The notes: a model not told the origin generated them from the letters alone. A stretch of 9,720 bases of DNA from JALOAR01 sp041649615 (GCA_041649615.1 JBAZMT010000024.1:1-9720); one strand, 5' to 3'. Counted from the first letter of the stretch, positions 1 to 5,202 are shown. Made by a program: numbers and translations.

Positions 1-156
1 CGTTCTTTCCTTCATGCCAGGTCGCGCCCAGTAGACGTCGCCAATGCTTCTGTCTTCTGTCCATAGCTCAACGCGTGTCACGGTGCGTCGCTTCCCGTCT
101 CTCTCGAACGTCCGCCCGACCAACGATTCTAGGGAACCGAAGGGAGTCTCAGGCAT
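1..156 (-). CDS. Hypothetical phage protein, N-terminal part (runs off left edge)
   Basis: Only the first 52 residues are in the window, and the 3' end lies beyond position 1. The frame begins MPETPFGSLESLVG and continues with charged, beta-type sequence (GRTFERDGKRRTVTRVE, then DVYWARPGMKERT). The pattern of a short GRTF strand, a basic turn and a VYWxRPG strand resembles small unnamed proteins I know from other phage early regions; I cannot give a function. Two adjacent ATG codons exist (159 and 156). The second is preferred because a GAGGAGG ribosome site sits about 6 nt upstream of it. The start overlaps the last codons of the upstream gene, as elsewhere in this operon. Confidence 0.7.
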   Translation of the reverse strand, partial: MPETPFGSLESLVGRTFERDGKRRTVTRVELWTEDRSIGDVYWARPGMKERT

Positions 157-510
157 CATGGGCCTCCTCGATCACCTTGACGAGCGCCGCCGCGAGCTGC
201 GTGGCCTCGGCGCGTAGGCACCACCACGCGACGTTCTCGATGTGCGCCCATTCCATGTATCCCGCCCCAACGCTGCCCCACAGAGCGATGGTGAATGCTT
301 CCCGCGTTCCTCGATCGTGGCGAGAAGGCCCTCCGGCCCGTGCCAGCAGCGGATGTCGTGCTCGGGGTCCCAGGGCTTCCATCCCTCTGAAGTGGCGATT
401 AGCGTCTCGCCCGCATCGGTTACGAGGATCGTCCCGTCGGGGGCGGGCGCGACTAGCACGCTGTGTTCGCTGATCGCGTCCATGGTCTCCGCTATCCTTT
501 TGTTCGGCAT
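149..510 (-). pseudogene. Hypothetical gene split by an apparent -1 frameshift
   Basis: The first part reads MPNKRIAETMDAISEHSVLV and stays protein-like to about residue 69 (GLLATIEERG). After that the same frame turns into arginine/serine-rich shadow sequence. The neighbouring frame becomes protein-like at the same point (EAFTIALWGSVGAGYMEWAH, ending VKVIEEAHDA and TGA at 149). One added G in the GGG run at 301-303 would join both halves into a 120-residue protein. The span from start to stop is 362 bp, not a multiple of three. No canonical slippery heptamer is visible at the junction, so a sequencing indel or a true mutation fits better than programmed frameshifting. The ATG at 510 has a GGGAG site about 7 nt upstream and overlaps the 3' end of the Lar-like gene by 19 bp. 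The joined sequence has W/C-rich patches but no family I recognise. Confidence 0.6.
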
Positions 511-851
511 GGTCGCTCCCCCAGCTCGGCGTCGATCGCGGCACGCAACCGACACCATCGGCACGGCTCCACGGCGGGACCGCCACAGTCGCCGTCGTGC
601 AGCCGGTCAATGCCGTGCCTTGCCTCTCTGAGCAGCTTCTCCAGCCGCTCCTCGCGCGGACGGGAGTTCCAGGAGGCAACGGCTTTGCTGATTGCCTCAT
701 CCATTCCCCCGCCGACAACCACAACTTCATGCCCGGCTAGGTGACATGCTCCGACGCACTTGACGAAGGCAAAGGCGGCCCCGCCGCGTTGCCACCGAAT
801 GGCTTCTCCGCCTCCGCCACACAGCGGGCACTCTCTGATCTTCTCGCTCAC
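492..851 (-). CDS. Lar-like restriction-alleviation zinc ribbon protein with a second Cys cluster
   Basis: This 119-aa protein starts at a GTG that overlaps the upstream stop codon as GTGA. The N-terminal half has the layout of Lar-type phage proteins: CPLCG (C8, C11), a hydrophobic strand, a second Cys pair (C32 and C36) and, after a helix, the closing signature WNSRP at residues 61-65. Lar of the Rac prophage modulates type I restriction, and most homologues are named only by similarity. The C-terminal half adds another possible metal site: C89, then CRWC at 97-100, followed by the helix RLRAAIDAEL. That extra cluster is not part of the Lar core I know. A longer upstream start is possible in frame, but it would run deep into the preceding gene. 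Anti-restriction function is inferred from family resemblance only. Confidence 0.7.
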   Translation of the reverse strand: MSEKIRECPLCGGGGEAIRWQRGGAAFAFVKCVGACHLAGHEVVVVGGGMDEAISKAVASWNSRPREERLEKLLREARHGIDRLHDGDCGGPAVEPCRWCRLRAAIDAELGERPCRTKG

Positions 852-1264
852 GCCGAACCGCCTAAGATGCGCAACTTCTCCATCATCGTACACGCCGTGT
901 GAATGGGGTCGCGGAGATCTCGCCTGCATTGTGCGCACGCATCCGTTCCGTCATTCGACGCGACGTGGATGTGCGTGACAAGTCGCCGCGCCGAGAACTC
1001 TACTGTATACAAGACTCCGTCAGACTCGATCTGTACTTCTCCACTCTCTGGCGGAGCCCCTGCGATAAACGCCCTGGACTCAAGGTGGAGACAGATTAGT
1101 CGGGCCAGTTCGGTGGGCGTCGGTACTTCTACTTCCTCGAAATCCTCCGCCTGGCATCCTGGGCATACGCCTGGGCCTTTAAGCCCAGATAGGCCGCTGT
1201 GCTCCTTGTGCTCATCGTCTCCAATCCATCCGCACATACAGCACCGTTCTAGTCGATCGCTCAT
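848..1264 (-). CDS. Hypothetical protein with two zinc-binding Cys motifs
   Basis: This is a 138-aa protein. The N-terminus carries a likely zinc ribbon: C8, C9 and C11 (CCMCGW), a 22-residue spacer, then CPGC at 34-37. The middle (about 50-95) looks like a mixed alpha/beta domain with a helix (PTELARLICLHLESRA) and strands (GEVQIES, VLYTVEF). Near the C-terminus a second motif, CAQCRRDLRDPIH (110-122), resembles a short treble-clef type C-x2-C seen in many unnamed phage proteins. The ATG shares ATGA with the upstream stop codon and has GGAGG about 5-6 nt upstream, which settles the start. A longer in-frame reading upstream is arginine-rich shadow of the preceding gene. No enzymatic motif is visible; a nucleic-acid or protein-binding role is a guess from the zinc motifs. 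Confidence 0.8.
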   Translation of the reverse strand: MSDRLERCCMCGWIGDDEHKEHSGLSGLKGPGVCPGCQAEDFEEVEVPTPTELARLICLHLESRAFIAGAPPESGEVQIESDGVLYTVEFSARRLVTHIHVASNDGTDACAQCRRDLRDPIHTACTMMEKLRILGGSA

Positions 1265-1533
1265 CTCCCCTCCAGTAGGCGCAGGGCTTCGTCGATCATG
1301 GGCTCCAGCGCTCTCTTCCAGCCGTTGTGTGCCGCATCCTTGGCCGCCCTGAGAACCGTTGCCGCCTTCTCCTCGGCGAGACGGTTCCGGGCAATCTCCC
1401 GCCGCAGGCACCACGGGCATTCGTCTTCCCGCGAGTCGTTCGGGCCGCCTCCATGCGGGATCACATTCACTGCGCCCGTGTCGGCGCACATGGCGCAATG
1501 CTTCGCGTTCTCGTCGAACATCAGCTCGGTCAT
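1261..1533 (-). CDS. Small zinc ribbon hypothetical protein
   Basis: This 90-aa protein begins MTELMFDENAKHCAMCADTG. Two Cys pairs, CAMC (13-16) and CPWC (39-42), separated by a glycine-rich loop, form a probable zinc ribbon. The rest is one long amphipathic helical stretch (RREIARNRLAEEKAATV through DEALRLLEGR). It follows a GGAGGGAG ribosome site a few bases upstream and overlaps both neighbours by 4 bp (ATGA at each end), so it is translationally coupled on both sides. The zinc knuckle plus coiled-coil-like helix plan is common among phage early proteins of unknown function, and I do not recognise a named family. Confidence 0.8.
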   Translation of the reverse strand: MTELMFDENAKHCAMCADTGAVNVIPHGGGPNDSREDECPWCLRREIARNRLAEEKAATVLRAAKDAAHNGWKRALEPMIDEALRLLEGR

Positions 1534-1904
1534 GCTCCCTCCAATGCCACGCAGGCACAGTAGGCGATCAGACAGGGATCGGCCATTACCGCAGCTAACG
1601 CCGCCGACCCGTACGTCTCGAAGTCGAGCAGATCGTGCGCCATGAGCGTGAACTTGATCCGCATCACCCCATCGCGTGCTGCCTTCTCGGCCATCATCGC
1701 CGCGTCGTTCCGGTCGGTCGTCGGGGACCAAAAGCCGGTGCCAATGAATGGCCTATTGCTCGTCCCGTTGACGGACGCGGTCACCCGTCCGGTAGCGTCA
1801 ACCCAGACCGACTCTTTCTCGCTACGGCTCCACCCCATCTTCTCGGCGCAGATCGCGTCACGCTCCGCGACGGGAAGCGCCTTGAACTCGTCGTAAGGGA
1901 TCAT
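1530..1904 (-). CDS. Phage ABA-sandwich domain protein
   Basis: The product is 124 aa and starts MIPYDEFKALPVAERDAICA. After a helical N-terminus with EKMGW, the sequence reaches FWSPTTDRNDAAMMAEKAA (58-76). A strand (MRIKFTLM) follows, then a loop and a closing helix AALAAVMADPCLIAYCACVA. The order W-x-P-[ST]-[TS]-D, helix, strand, then a helix with an A-x-x-P-x-A-I-like core matches the phage ABA sandwich domain (BC1872-like), a small fold without known activity. The ATG shares ATGA with the upstream stop and has AAGGAGG about 8 nt upstream. Family assignment is by pattern memory and is moderately sure; function is unknown. Confidence 0.7.
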   Translation of the reverse strand: MIPYDEFKALPVAERDAICAEKMGWSRSEKESVWVDATGRVTASVNGTSNRPFIGTGFWSPTTDRNDAAMMAEKAARDGVMRIKFTLMAHDLLDFETYGSAALAAVMADPCLIAYCACVALEGA

Positions 1905-2140
1905 CGCTTGGCCTCCTTGAGCAACGGGCAGGAGTCGAAAGCGCAGGTGCCGCCATAGATCCCTTTGCTTGGCTTGTGCGTACTGCCGTGGTCGCACGTC
2001 GTTGCGCCGACCTTCCATGGGCAGTTGTCCCGCATCTTCTCCCAGACTTCCTCCTGCGCTGCCGCTACGATCTCTTCGATGCCCGCACCAAGGGCTCCGA
2101 ACTCCTGCTTGATGTCTGCAACGGACTTGCGCCAGTTCAT
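1901..2140 (-). CDS. Small Cys-rich hypothetical protein
   Basis: This 79-aa protein starts MNWRKSVADIKQEFGALGAG. The first half is helical (about 1-38). The second half contains C40 (CPW), C49 with H51 (TTCDHG), C66 and C71 (CAFDSCPLL), a spacing suited to binding one metal ion. Small phage proteins with CPW/CPF ... C ... C ... CPLL are familiar to me, but none has a named function. Two overlapping GGAGG boxes lie about 7-11 nt before the ATG. The gene overlaps the next gene by 4 bp (ATGA), and its own start overlaps a TGA of the frame that probably ends the preceding, frameshifted gene. Confidence 0.75.
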   Translation of the reverse strand: MNWRKSVADIKQEFGALGAGIEEIVAAAQEEVWEKMRDNCPWKVGATTCDHGSTHKPSKGIYGGTCAFDSCPLLKEAKR

Positions 2141-2393
2141 GGCTTGTCCTCCCTCCTTGTCTGTTGTGGCAGCGGGCCGGGCTTGAGTACCGGCTGAGAC
2201 GACCCTCGCCCCCTCGGGCTTTGCGCCACGTTAGCGCCGTCTCTTGTTCGGCCAAGGTCAGCGTGTCCCTCCACGTCGCCGCTGCCATCTTCGCGCGGCT
2301 GGCCACGGTTTCCCGTACGTCGTTGCCGAGACTTTTAGGCTTGGACCCCGCCGGCAATCGACGGCTATAAGTCCAGCCGCGCTTCATCTTCAT
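2137..2393 (-). pseudogene. Small hypothetical gene, apparently frameshifted in a G5 run
   Basis: This is the first reading frame after the strong promoter at 2416-2444. It starts at ATG 2393 (an in-frame GTG at 2405 and ATG at 2387 are alternatives), with GGAGG at 2405-2409. It reads MKMKRGWTYSRRLPAGSKPK and then a helix-like stretch ending LTWRKARG near residue 61. Beyond that the frame has no stop for hundreds of bases and looks like shadow of the next two genes. Adding one G to the GGGGG run at 2209-2213 would switch to a frame ending QPVLKPGPLPQQTRREDKP and a TGA at 2137-2139, which overlaps the next ATG as ATGA, exactly as its neighbours do. The restored protein would be about 85 aa. 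Alternatively the reading frame is intact and simply long (to 1530), which I think unlikely. No family recognised. Confidence 0.45.
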
Positions 2394-2410
2394 CCCGCCT
2401 TCCACCTCCG

Positions 2411-2436
2411 CCCGCAGTATAACCTATACTAGCGGG
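2411..2436. promoter_or_regulatory. Palindromic operator over the -10 box
   Basis: On the plus strand the arms are CCCGC-AGTATA and TATACT-A-GCGGG around a 3-bp centre (ACC, 2422-2424). This makes an 11-bp inverted repeat with a single unpaired A at 2431. The inner 15 bp (2416-2430) are a perfect inverted repeat around the 3-bp centre. The palindrome covers the whole -10 box of the promoter and part of the spacer, the classical position for a repressor that excludes RNA polymerase. In read-through RNA it could also fold as a hairpin, but no U-tract follows, so an intrinsic terminator is not supported. The binding protein is not identified in this window. Confidence 0.6.
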
Positions 2437-2444
2437 GATGTCAA
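2416..2444 (-). promoter_or_regulatory. Strong sigma70-type promoter for the left-hand small-gene operon
   Basis: Reading the minus strand, a perfect TTGACA (-35, 2439-2444) is followed after exactly 17 bp by TATACT (-10, 2416-2421), one base from the TATAAT consensus. The -35 box overlaps the TGA stop codon of the 41-aa gene (2441-2443). The predicted start site is near 2409, so the transcript would begin at or just before the GGAGG ribosome site of the next gene. It would drive the small-gene run from 2393 to position 1. Confidence 0.8.
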
Positions 2445-2566
2445 GCCCCCAGCCGACGGCCACACGTCGGGCAGTGTTCTATGCTGACCGCAGGCCATTC
2501 ACACGATAGCAGTGCCCCAGCATCGCAGCGGCTCTCCTCGACAACCGCGATCTTCTTCCACGCCAT
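2441..2566 (-). CDS. 41-aa four-cysteine zinc ribbon protein
   Basis: The frame ATG (2566) to TGA (2441) encodes 41 residues beginning MAWKKIAVVEESRCDAGALL and ending HCPTCGRRLGA. Cysteines at 14, 22, 32 and 35 (C-x7-C ... CPTC) form a compact zinc-binding set, and a WKKI..VEE N-terminus plus a CPxCGRxL C-terminus is a plan I know from other tiny phage proteins. AGGAGG at 2572-2577 lies 5 nt before the ATG. It is the last gene before the strong promoter, and its stop codon is embedded in the -35 box. A different, longer frame overlaps it, but that frame looks like shadow in this stretch. Function unknown. Confidence 0.7.
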   Translation of the reverse strand: MAWKKIAVVEESRCDAGALLSCEWPAVSIEHCPTCGRRLGA

Positions 2567-2883
2567 GACTGCCTCCTAAATCCTACCGATTCGGTCCGAC
2601 TTCTTTTCTCTGTCAACCTACTCGCCCACGCACGTCCTCCGCCGTGCCGCGTAACACTGTTCGACGCAAAGGCAAAGCCCCTATACAGAAAGTTTGCTTT
2701 GCTTTCTGTCAGCAAGGGAAAACGCAAAGACTTTGCCATTGCCATACCATCGTCTTCTTGCGCGTTACGCCGTTTCAACACCGCCTGAAAGCAAAGGCAA
2801 GCGCACAGTTTTGCTATCCAACCGAAAGCAAAGGGCTCTTTGCTATCGTGTCTAGCGCGCATAAGTACGCGCTTTCGACGCAT
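2479..2883 (-). CDS. Doubtful open frame through the repeat-rich region
   Basis: From ATG 2883, 1 nt after the primase stop codon and 5 nt after AGGAGGG, a frame stays open for 134 codons (MRRKRVLMRARHDSKEPFAF ... RVNGLRSA). The ribosome site and position favour a real start. Against it: the sequence is rich in Arg, resembles no family, shows repeated FAF/FAFAS patches caused by the DNA hexamers beneath, and its last 88 bp overlap the better supported 41-aa gene in another frame. The hexamer repeats fall in all three codon phases, so the DNA pattern is not a protein repeat. Either a short decayed gene or a non-coding region with a chance frame. Confidence 0.25.
   Translation of the reverse strand: MRRKRVLMRARHDSKEPFAFGWIAKLCACLCFQAVLKRRNAQEDDGMAMAKSLRFPLLTESKANFLYRGFAFASNSVTRHGGGRAWASRLTEKRSRTESVGFRRQSWRGRRSRLSRRAAAMLGHCYRVNGLRSA
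2666..2843. repeat. Array of GCAAAG/CTTTGC hexamers
   Basis: Plus-strand GCAAAG starts at 2666, 2672, 2724, 2791 and 2828; CTTTGC starts at 2697, 2731 and 2838. Two further copies differ only in the outer base (GTTTGC at 2692, TTTTGC at 2809), giving five pentamer cores on each strand. Some are paired: 2724-2736 is a 13-bp palindrome (GCAAAG-A-CTTTGC), and 2827-2844 has 7-bp inverted arms around GGCT. The two at 2666-2677 are tandem. By eye I find only about nine other copies in the remaining 9.5 kb, so the cluster is a strong local enrichment. Confidence 0.7.
2685..2709. repeat. Inverted repeat, 8-bp stem
   Basis: ACAGAAAG (2685-2692) and CTTTCTGT (2702-2709) are exact reverse complements around a 9-base loop containing one CTTTGC hexamer. 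No U-tract follows on either strand, so it is not a clear terminator. Confidence 0.55.
2787..2847. repeat. Two interleaved direct repeats (11 bp and 9 bp)
   Basis: GAAAGCAAAGG occurs at 2787-2797 and 2824-2834, 37 bp apart, and TTTGCTATC at 2810-2818 and 2839-2847, 29 bp apart. Together they make a partial duplication of the order repeat A, repeat B. A 10-bp inverted copy of the first (CTTTGCTTTC) lies at 2697-2706. Confidence 0.6.
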
Positions 2884-2884
2884 C

Positions 2885-5002
2885 CTAGCCCTCCTCTCCA
2901 CCGTGACCGCCTCCCTCGGCGAGAGCTGCCCAGACACCTCGTTGCAGGCAGATGACTCGCCCCCGTCCCCGCAGATAACTTAGGTGAGCCCGGACAACGT
3001 TCTGCTCTAGATCGAGGGCCTCCGCGATCTGAGAAGGTGACATCTTGCCGCCATCCGTGAGGCACTTCATGATCCGTGCTCCGGGGCCGCGTGCGTTCTC
3101 CATAGAAGGCAAGCTCGCCACGTCCTCACGGGTCACCGTGACGCTGTCCGGGGTGAATGTGAAGCGGAAGCCAAGTGGCCGCTCGCGCCGTCCGTAGTTC
3201 ATCTTCTTGTGGACAAGGCCTACGAGGATCGTGTCCTCTTCTTCTTCCTGGTCGCGGCGGATCTCCCAGAGTGAGCGCGTGAGGAATTGGAATACGCCCG
3301 AACCGAATACCGAGGCTCCCGCCGTGTTGGCGGCGTGCTTCGGGGCGTGCCCGATCAAGAGGGACGTCGCGCCGAACGAGCGCAAAGCGGTGAATAGCTC
3401 GTTGGCCACCTGCGGGGAGGATGGGTCGCCGCCCGCCGCCGGTATGAGACTATCCACGATGATGAGGTCCGGCGTGCCGTTGACGCTGGCCTTGATCGCG
3501 TCAATGTCCGAGAAGAGCGGTCGCGTGCAGCGGCGATACTGGAACGGCACCGTCGGAAGCTGCATCCCGCGTTGTAGCATGTTCAAGCGTTCGCGCACTA
3601 CGTCGGCGGACCCCTCCCAGTCGAGATACAAGAGCGACTTGAGCGGCGAGTCTATGCGTAGGCCGAGCGCCTCCACCTCGCGCGAATTCGAGACGGCAAG
3701 ATATGTGATGAGCAATGCTAAGTAGCTCTTGGCCGTGCCTTCCTGCCCGAAGAGGATCACCGGATGATGCTCGATGAGGAGCGGCCAGAGCGCGAATCGC
3801 GTCGGCTCGACTTGCTGGCCTGCCCGGATTTCCTCTACTGGCTCGCCGCCTTGGACGTAGTCCGTGACCTTGGCGCACAGAAACTCAATCATCGTATCCC
3901 AGCTCACTTCCGGGACTTTCTTTGCCAGGTCGCTGACGAGTTCGGTCCGTGAGCGCAGCGCTGTGAACGTGAACTGCGCCGAGCGAAGGTCACGGGCCAC
4001 GCCGGGAAGCGTTGTCCATACCCGTAGGTGTCCGCCAATCCGTCCGTCGGAATGCTCTTTCAGCCCGCGTGCCTCGGCCAGGATTTGCTTCGCTATCCAC
4101 TCGACGCGGACGGTCCGGTCTTCGCAGGTGACGAGCGGTGCCGATACGTCCTCAGCCGTCAGGTCACGCAGGAAACTAGAGCCAGCTGGGTACCTCTCCC
4201 AGACATCCGTAACGATCGCTCCGGGCTCTTCGTCCGTGTAGGGCGGCTTGCAGTTTGACGCCGCACGGGAAACGAGCACTTCGGCCTCAGACTGCGTGAC
4301 GACGTTCTGCGAGCGCAGGTGCGCCGCGTAGCGAAACAGCGCCGCGTGACGTTGCCCCGACGGAACCCCGGAGAGAATCCCGTCAGGGTCTACGCGATCG
4401 ATTGTAGAGCCGTTTGCTTGGCTTCGTTGGCCTCGGGCGGGCTCAGATAACCTATCGACGAGCCACTGCGGGGCCGGGGCGAGCGGGATGTCCTTGATAT
4501 GAGACGATTCTTCCCACAGATACCTCTTCCCTGATATGTGAATGCTCGGAGCGCCGACTACGAAGCCGCCAGTTCCCCGAACATCGAGGCCCGGTAGTAG
4601 CGCGGCTTTGTTCTTGGAATCGCCTGCAAAGTAGTAGTGGCGTCCACGTCCGGTAAGGACCATCGGGGTCACTGGCAACTTCCCATGTTCACGTTCTACC
4701 TCTTCAAGGGAGTCGTCTCCCCCGTGGTCAACGTCAACGTCGAGAACAAGAAGACCGTCACCCGTCGCTATGCCGATGTTCGCATCCGGCCATTGCCCCC
4801 ACCAGGCTTTGATCTGCGATTCATCTAGCGTCGCGTCTTTGCACCCGTTTATCGTCCTTGGATGCTTGCCGGGAGATCCGCATTCAGCCTTTCCGCAGGT
4901 GCATTTCCCGTCGGCAATCGAGTGCACTGGGAAGACCCGGAGCTTGAAGGTCTTGGCGTACGCGAGTGCAGCCTTGCCGAGATTCGGGGCAGCGGATGTC
5001 AT
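2885..5002 (-). CDS. Bifunctional primase-polymerase fused to RepA-like helicase
   Basis: This 705-aa replication protein has three parts. Residues 8-185 are a Prim-Pol domain: a Cys/His cluster (C34, C36, C41, GKHP at 45-48), WW..WP.ANIGIATG, the catalytic D-x-D in LDVDVD (D88, D90), GRGRHYYF (118-125), DVRGTGG and the S-x-H motif in GAPSIH (S153, H155). Residues about 205-275 (GQRHAALFRYAAHLR) resemble the primase C-terminal helical domain. Residues about 400-620 are a RecA-fold ATPase: a Walker A position with GQEGTAKS (419-426), YLDWEGS (459-465), Walker B DLIIVD (512-517) and GHAPKHA. The tail (640-693) looks like a winged helix (SPSQIAEALDLEQNVVRAHL). The ATP loop has Ala where Gly precedes Lys. 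It primes and unwinds DNA during phage replication. The ATG overlaps the upstream stop as ATGA. Confidence 0.93.
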   Translation of the reverse strand: MTSAAPNLGKAALAYAKTFKLRVFPVHSIADGKCTCGKAECGSPGKHPRTINGCKDATLDESQIKAWWGQWPDANIGIATGDGLLVLDVDVDHGGDDSLEEVEREHGKLPVTPMVLTGRGRHYYFAGDSKNKAALLPGLDVRGTGGFVVGAPSIHISGKRYLWEESSHIKDIPLAPAPQWLVDRLSEPARGQRSQANGSTIDRVDPDGILSGVPSGQRHAALFRYAAHLRSQNVVTQSEAEVLVSRAASNCKPPYTDEEPGAIVTDVWERYPAGSSFLRDLTAEDVSAPLVTCEDRTVRVEWIAKQILAEARGLKEHSDGRIGGHLRVWTTLPGVARDLRSAQFTFTALRSRTELVSDLAKKVPEVSWDTMIEFLCAKVTDYVQGGEPVEEIRAGQQVEPTRFALWPLLIEHHPVILFGQEGTAKSYLALLITYLAVSNSREVEALGLRIDSPLKSLLYLDWEGSADVVRERLNMLQRGMQLPTVPFQYRRCTRPLFSDIDAIKASVNGTPDLIIVDSLIPAAGGDPSSPQVANELFTALRSFGATSLLIGHAPKHAANTAGASVFGSGVFQFLTRSLWEIRRDQEEEEDTILVGLVHKKMNYGRRERPLGFRFTFTPDSVTVTREDVASLPSMENARGPGARIMKCLTDGGKMSPSQIAEALDLEQNVVRAHLSYLRGRGRVICLQRGVWAALAEGGGHGGEEG

Positions 5003-5202
5003 TGCTTCTCCGCAGGTTTGGGAAACTGCTTGCGCAGCTCATCCGTCTGCGGGAGCCACTTGAACCACTTCCCGCACGCGGGGCAGAACGTACCGATATG
5101 GAACTTGTGTACCGGATGTCCGTCAACCTCGTAATCCCAGTCTTTGCGGATAAGTTTCGGAACGCCTTCATACCCGCAGCGGTTACACTTGATCTCTTCC
5201 AT
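4999..5202 (-). CDS. Small zinc ribbon protein upstream of the primase-helicase
   Basis: This 67-aa protein begins MEEIKCNRCGYEGVPKLIRK. CNRC (6-9) and CPAC (40-43), with intervening beta-type sequence (HKFHIGTF) and a basic/aromatic KWFKWLPQ after the second pair, form a rubredoxin-like zinc ribbon. The tail is helical and charged. AGGAGGT (5211-5217) lies 8 nt before the ATG. The stop codon overlaps the primase-helicase start as ATGA, so the two are translationally coupled and probably co-expressed. A role assisting replication is plausible from position only; I recognise no named family. Confidence 0.8.
   Translation of the reverse strand: MEEIKCNRCGYEGVPKLIRKDWDYEVDGHPVHKFHIGTFCPACGKWFKWLPQTDELRKQFPKPAEKQ

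Larger units (their letters stand above)
2567..2884. other. Repeat-rich, lower-GC intergenic region; candidate origin or regulatory region
   Basis: This roughly 320-bp stretch between the primase-helicase stop and the 41-aa gene has visibly more A and T than the flanking coding DNA and is dense in short repeats. It holds the GCAAAG/CTTTGC array (2666-2843), an 8-bp-stem hairpin (2685-2709), an 11-bp direct repeat and a 9-bp direct repeat (2787-2847). It also holds the ribosome site of the 41-aa gene (2572-2577). A TTGACA occurs at 2611-2616 on the minus strand, but without a convincing -10 box. The location directly after the replication gene and the composition suggest an origin. This is inference. 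Confidence 0.5.

Noticed and set aside
149..730. 193-aa minus-strand frame
   Set aside because: Its first two thirds are shadow of the Lar-like gene and of the first half of the frameshifted gene; only the C-terminal 50 residues are credible.
1530..2405. Single 291-aa minus-strand protein
   Set aside because: Only the first about 60 and the last 124 residues look like protein. The middle is arginine-rich shadow of the 79-aa gene, which has its own ribosome site and ATGA coupling.
2588..2616. Promoter for the 41-aa gene from TTGACA at 2611-2616
   Set aside because: The -35 is perfect, but no acceptable -10 lies 16-18 bp downstream (CCGAAT or CGAATC only).
2666..2843. CRISPR array or tandem protein repeat
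   Set aside because: Repeat units are only 6-11 bp, occur in both orientations with irregular spacing, and fall in all codon phases.
3207..3725. 172-aa plus-strand frame, and the other plus-strand frames across the window
   Set aside because: They lie opposite well-supported minus-strand genes, are Arg/Ser/Pro-rich, lack family motifs and good ribosome sites. I accept no plus-strand gene.
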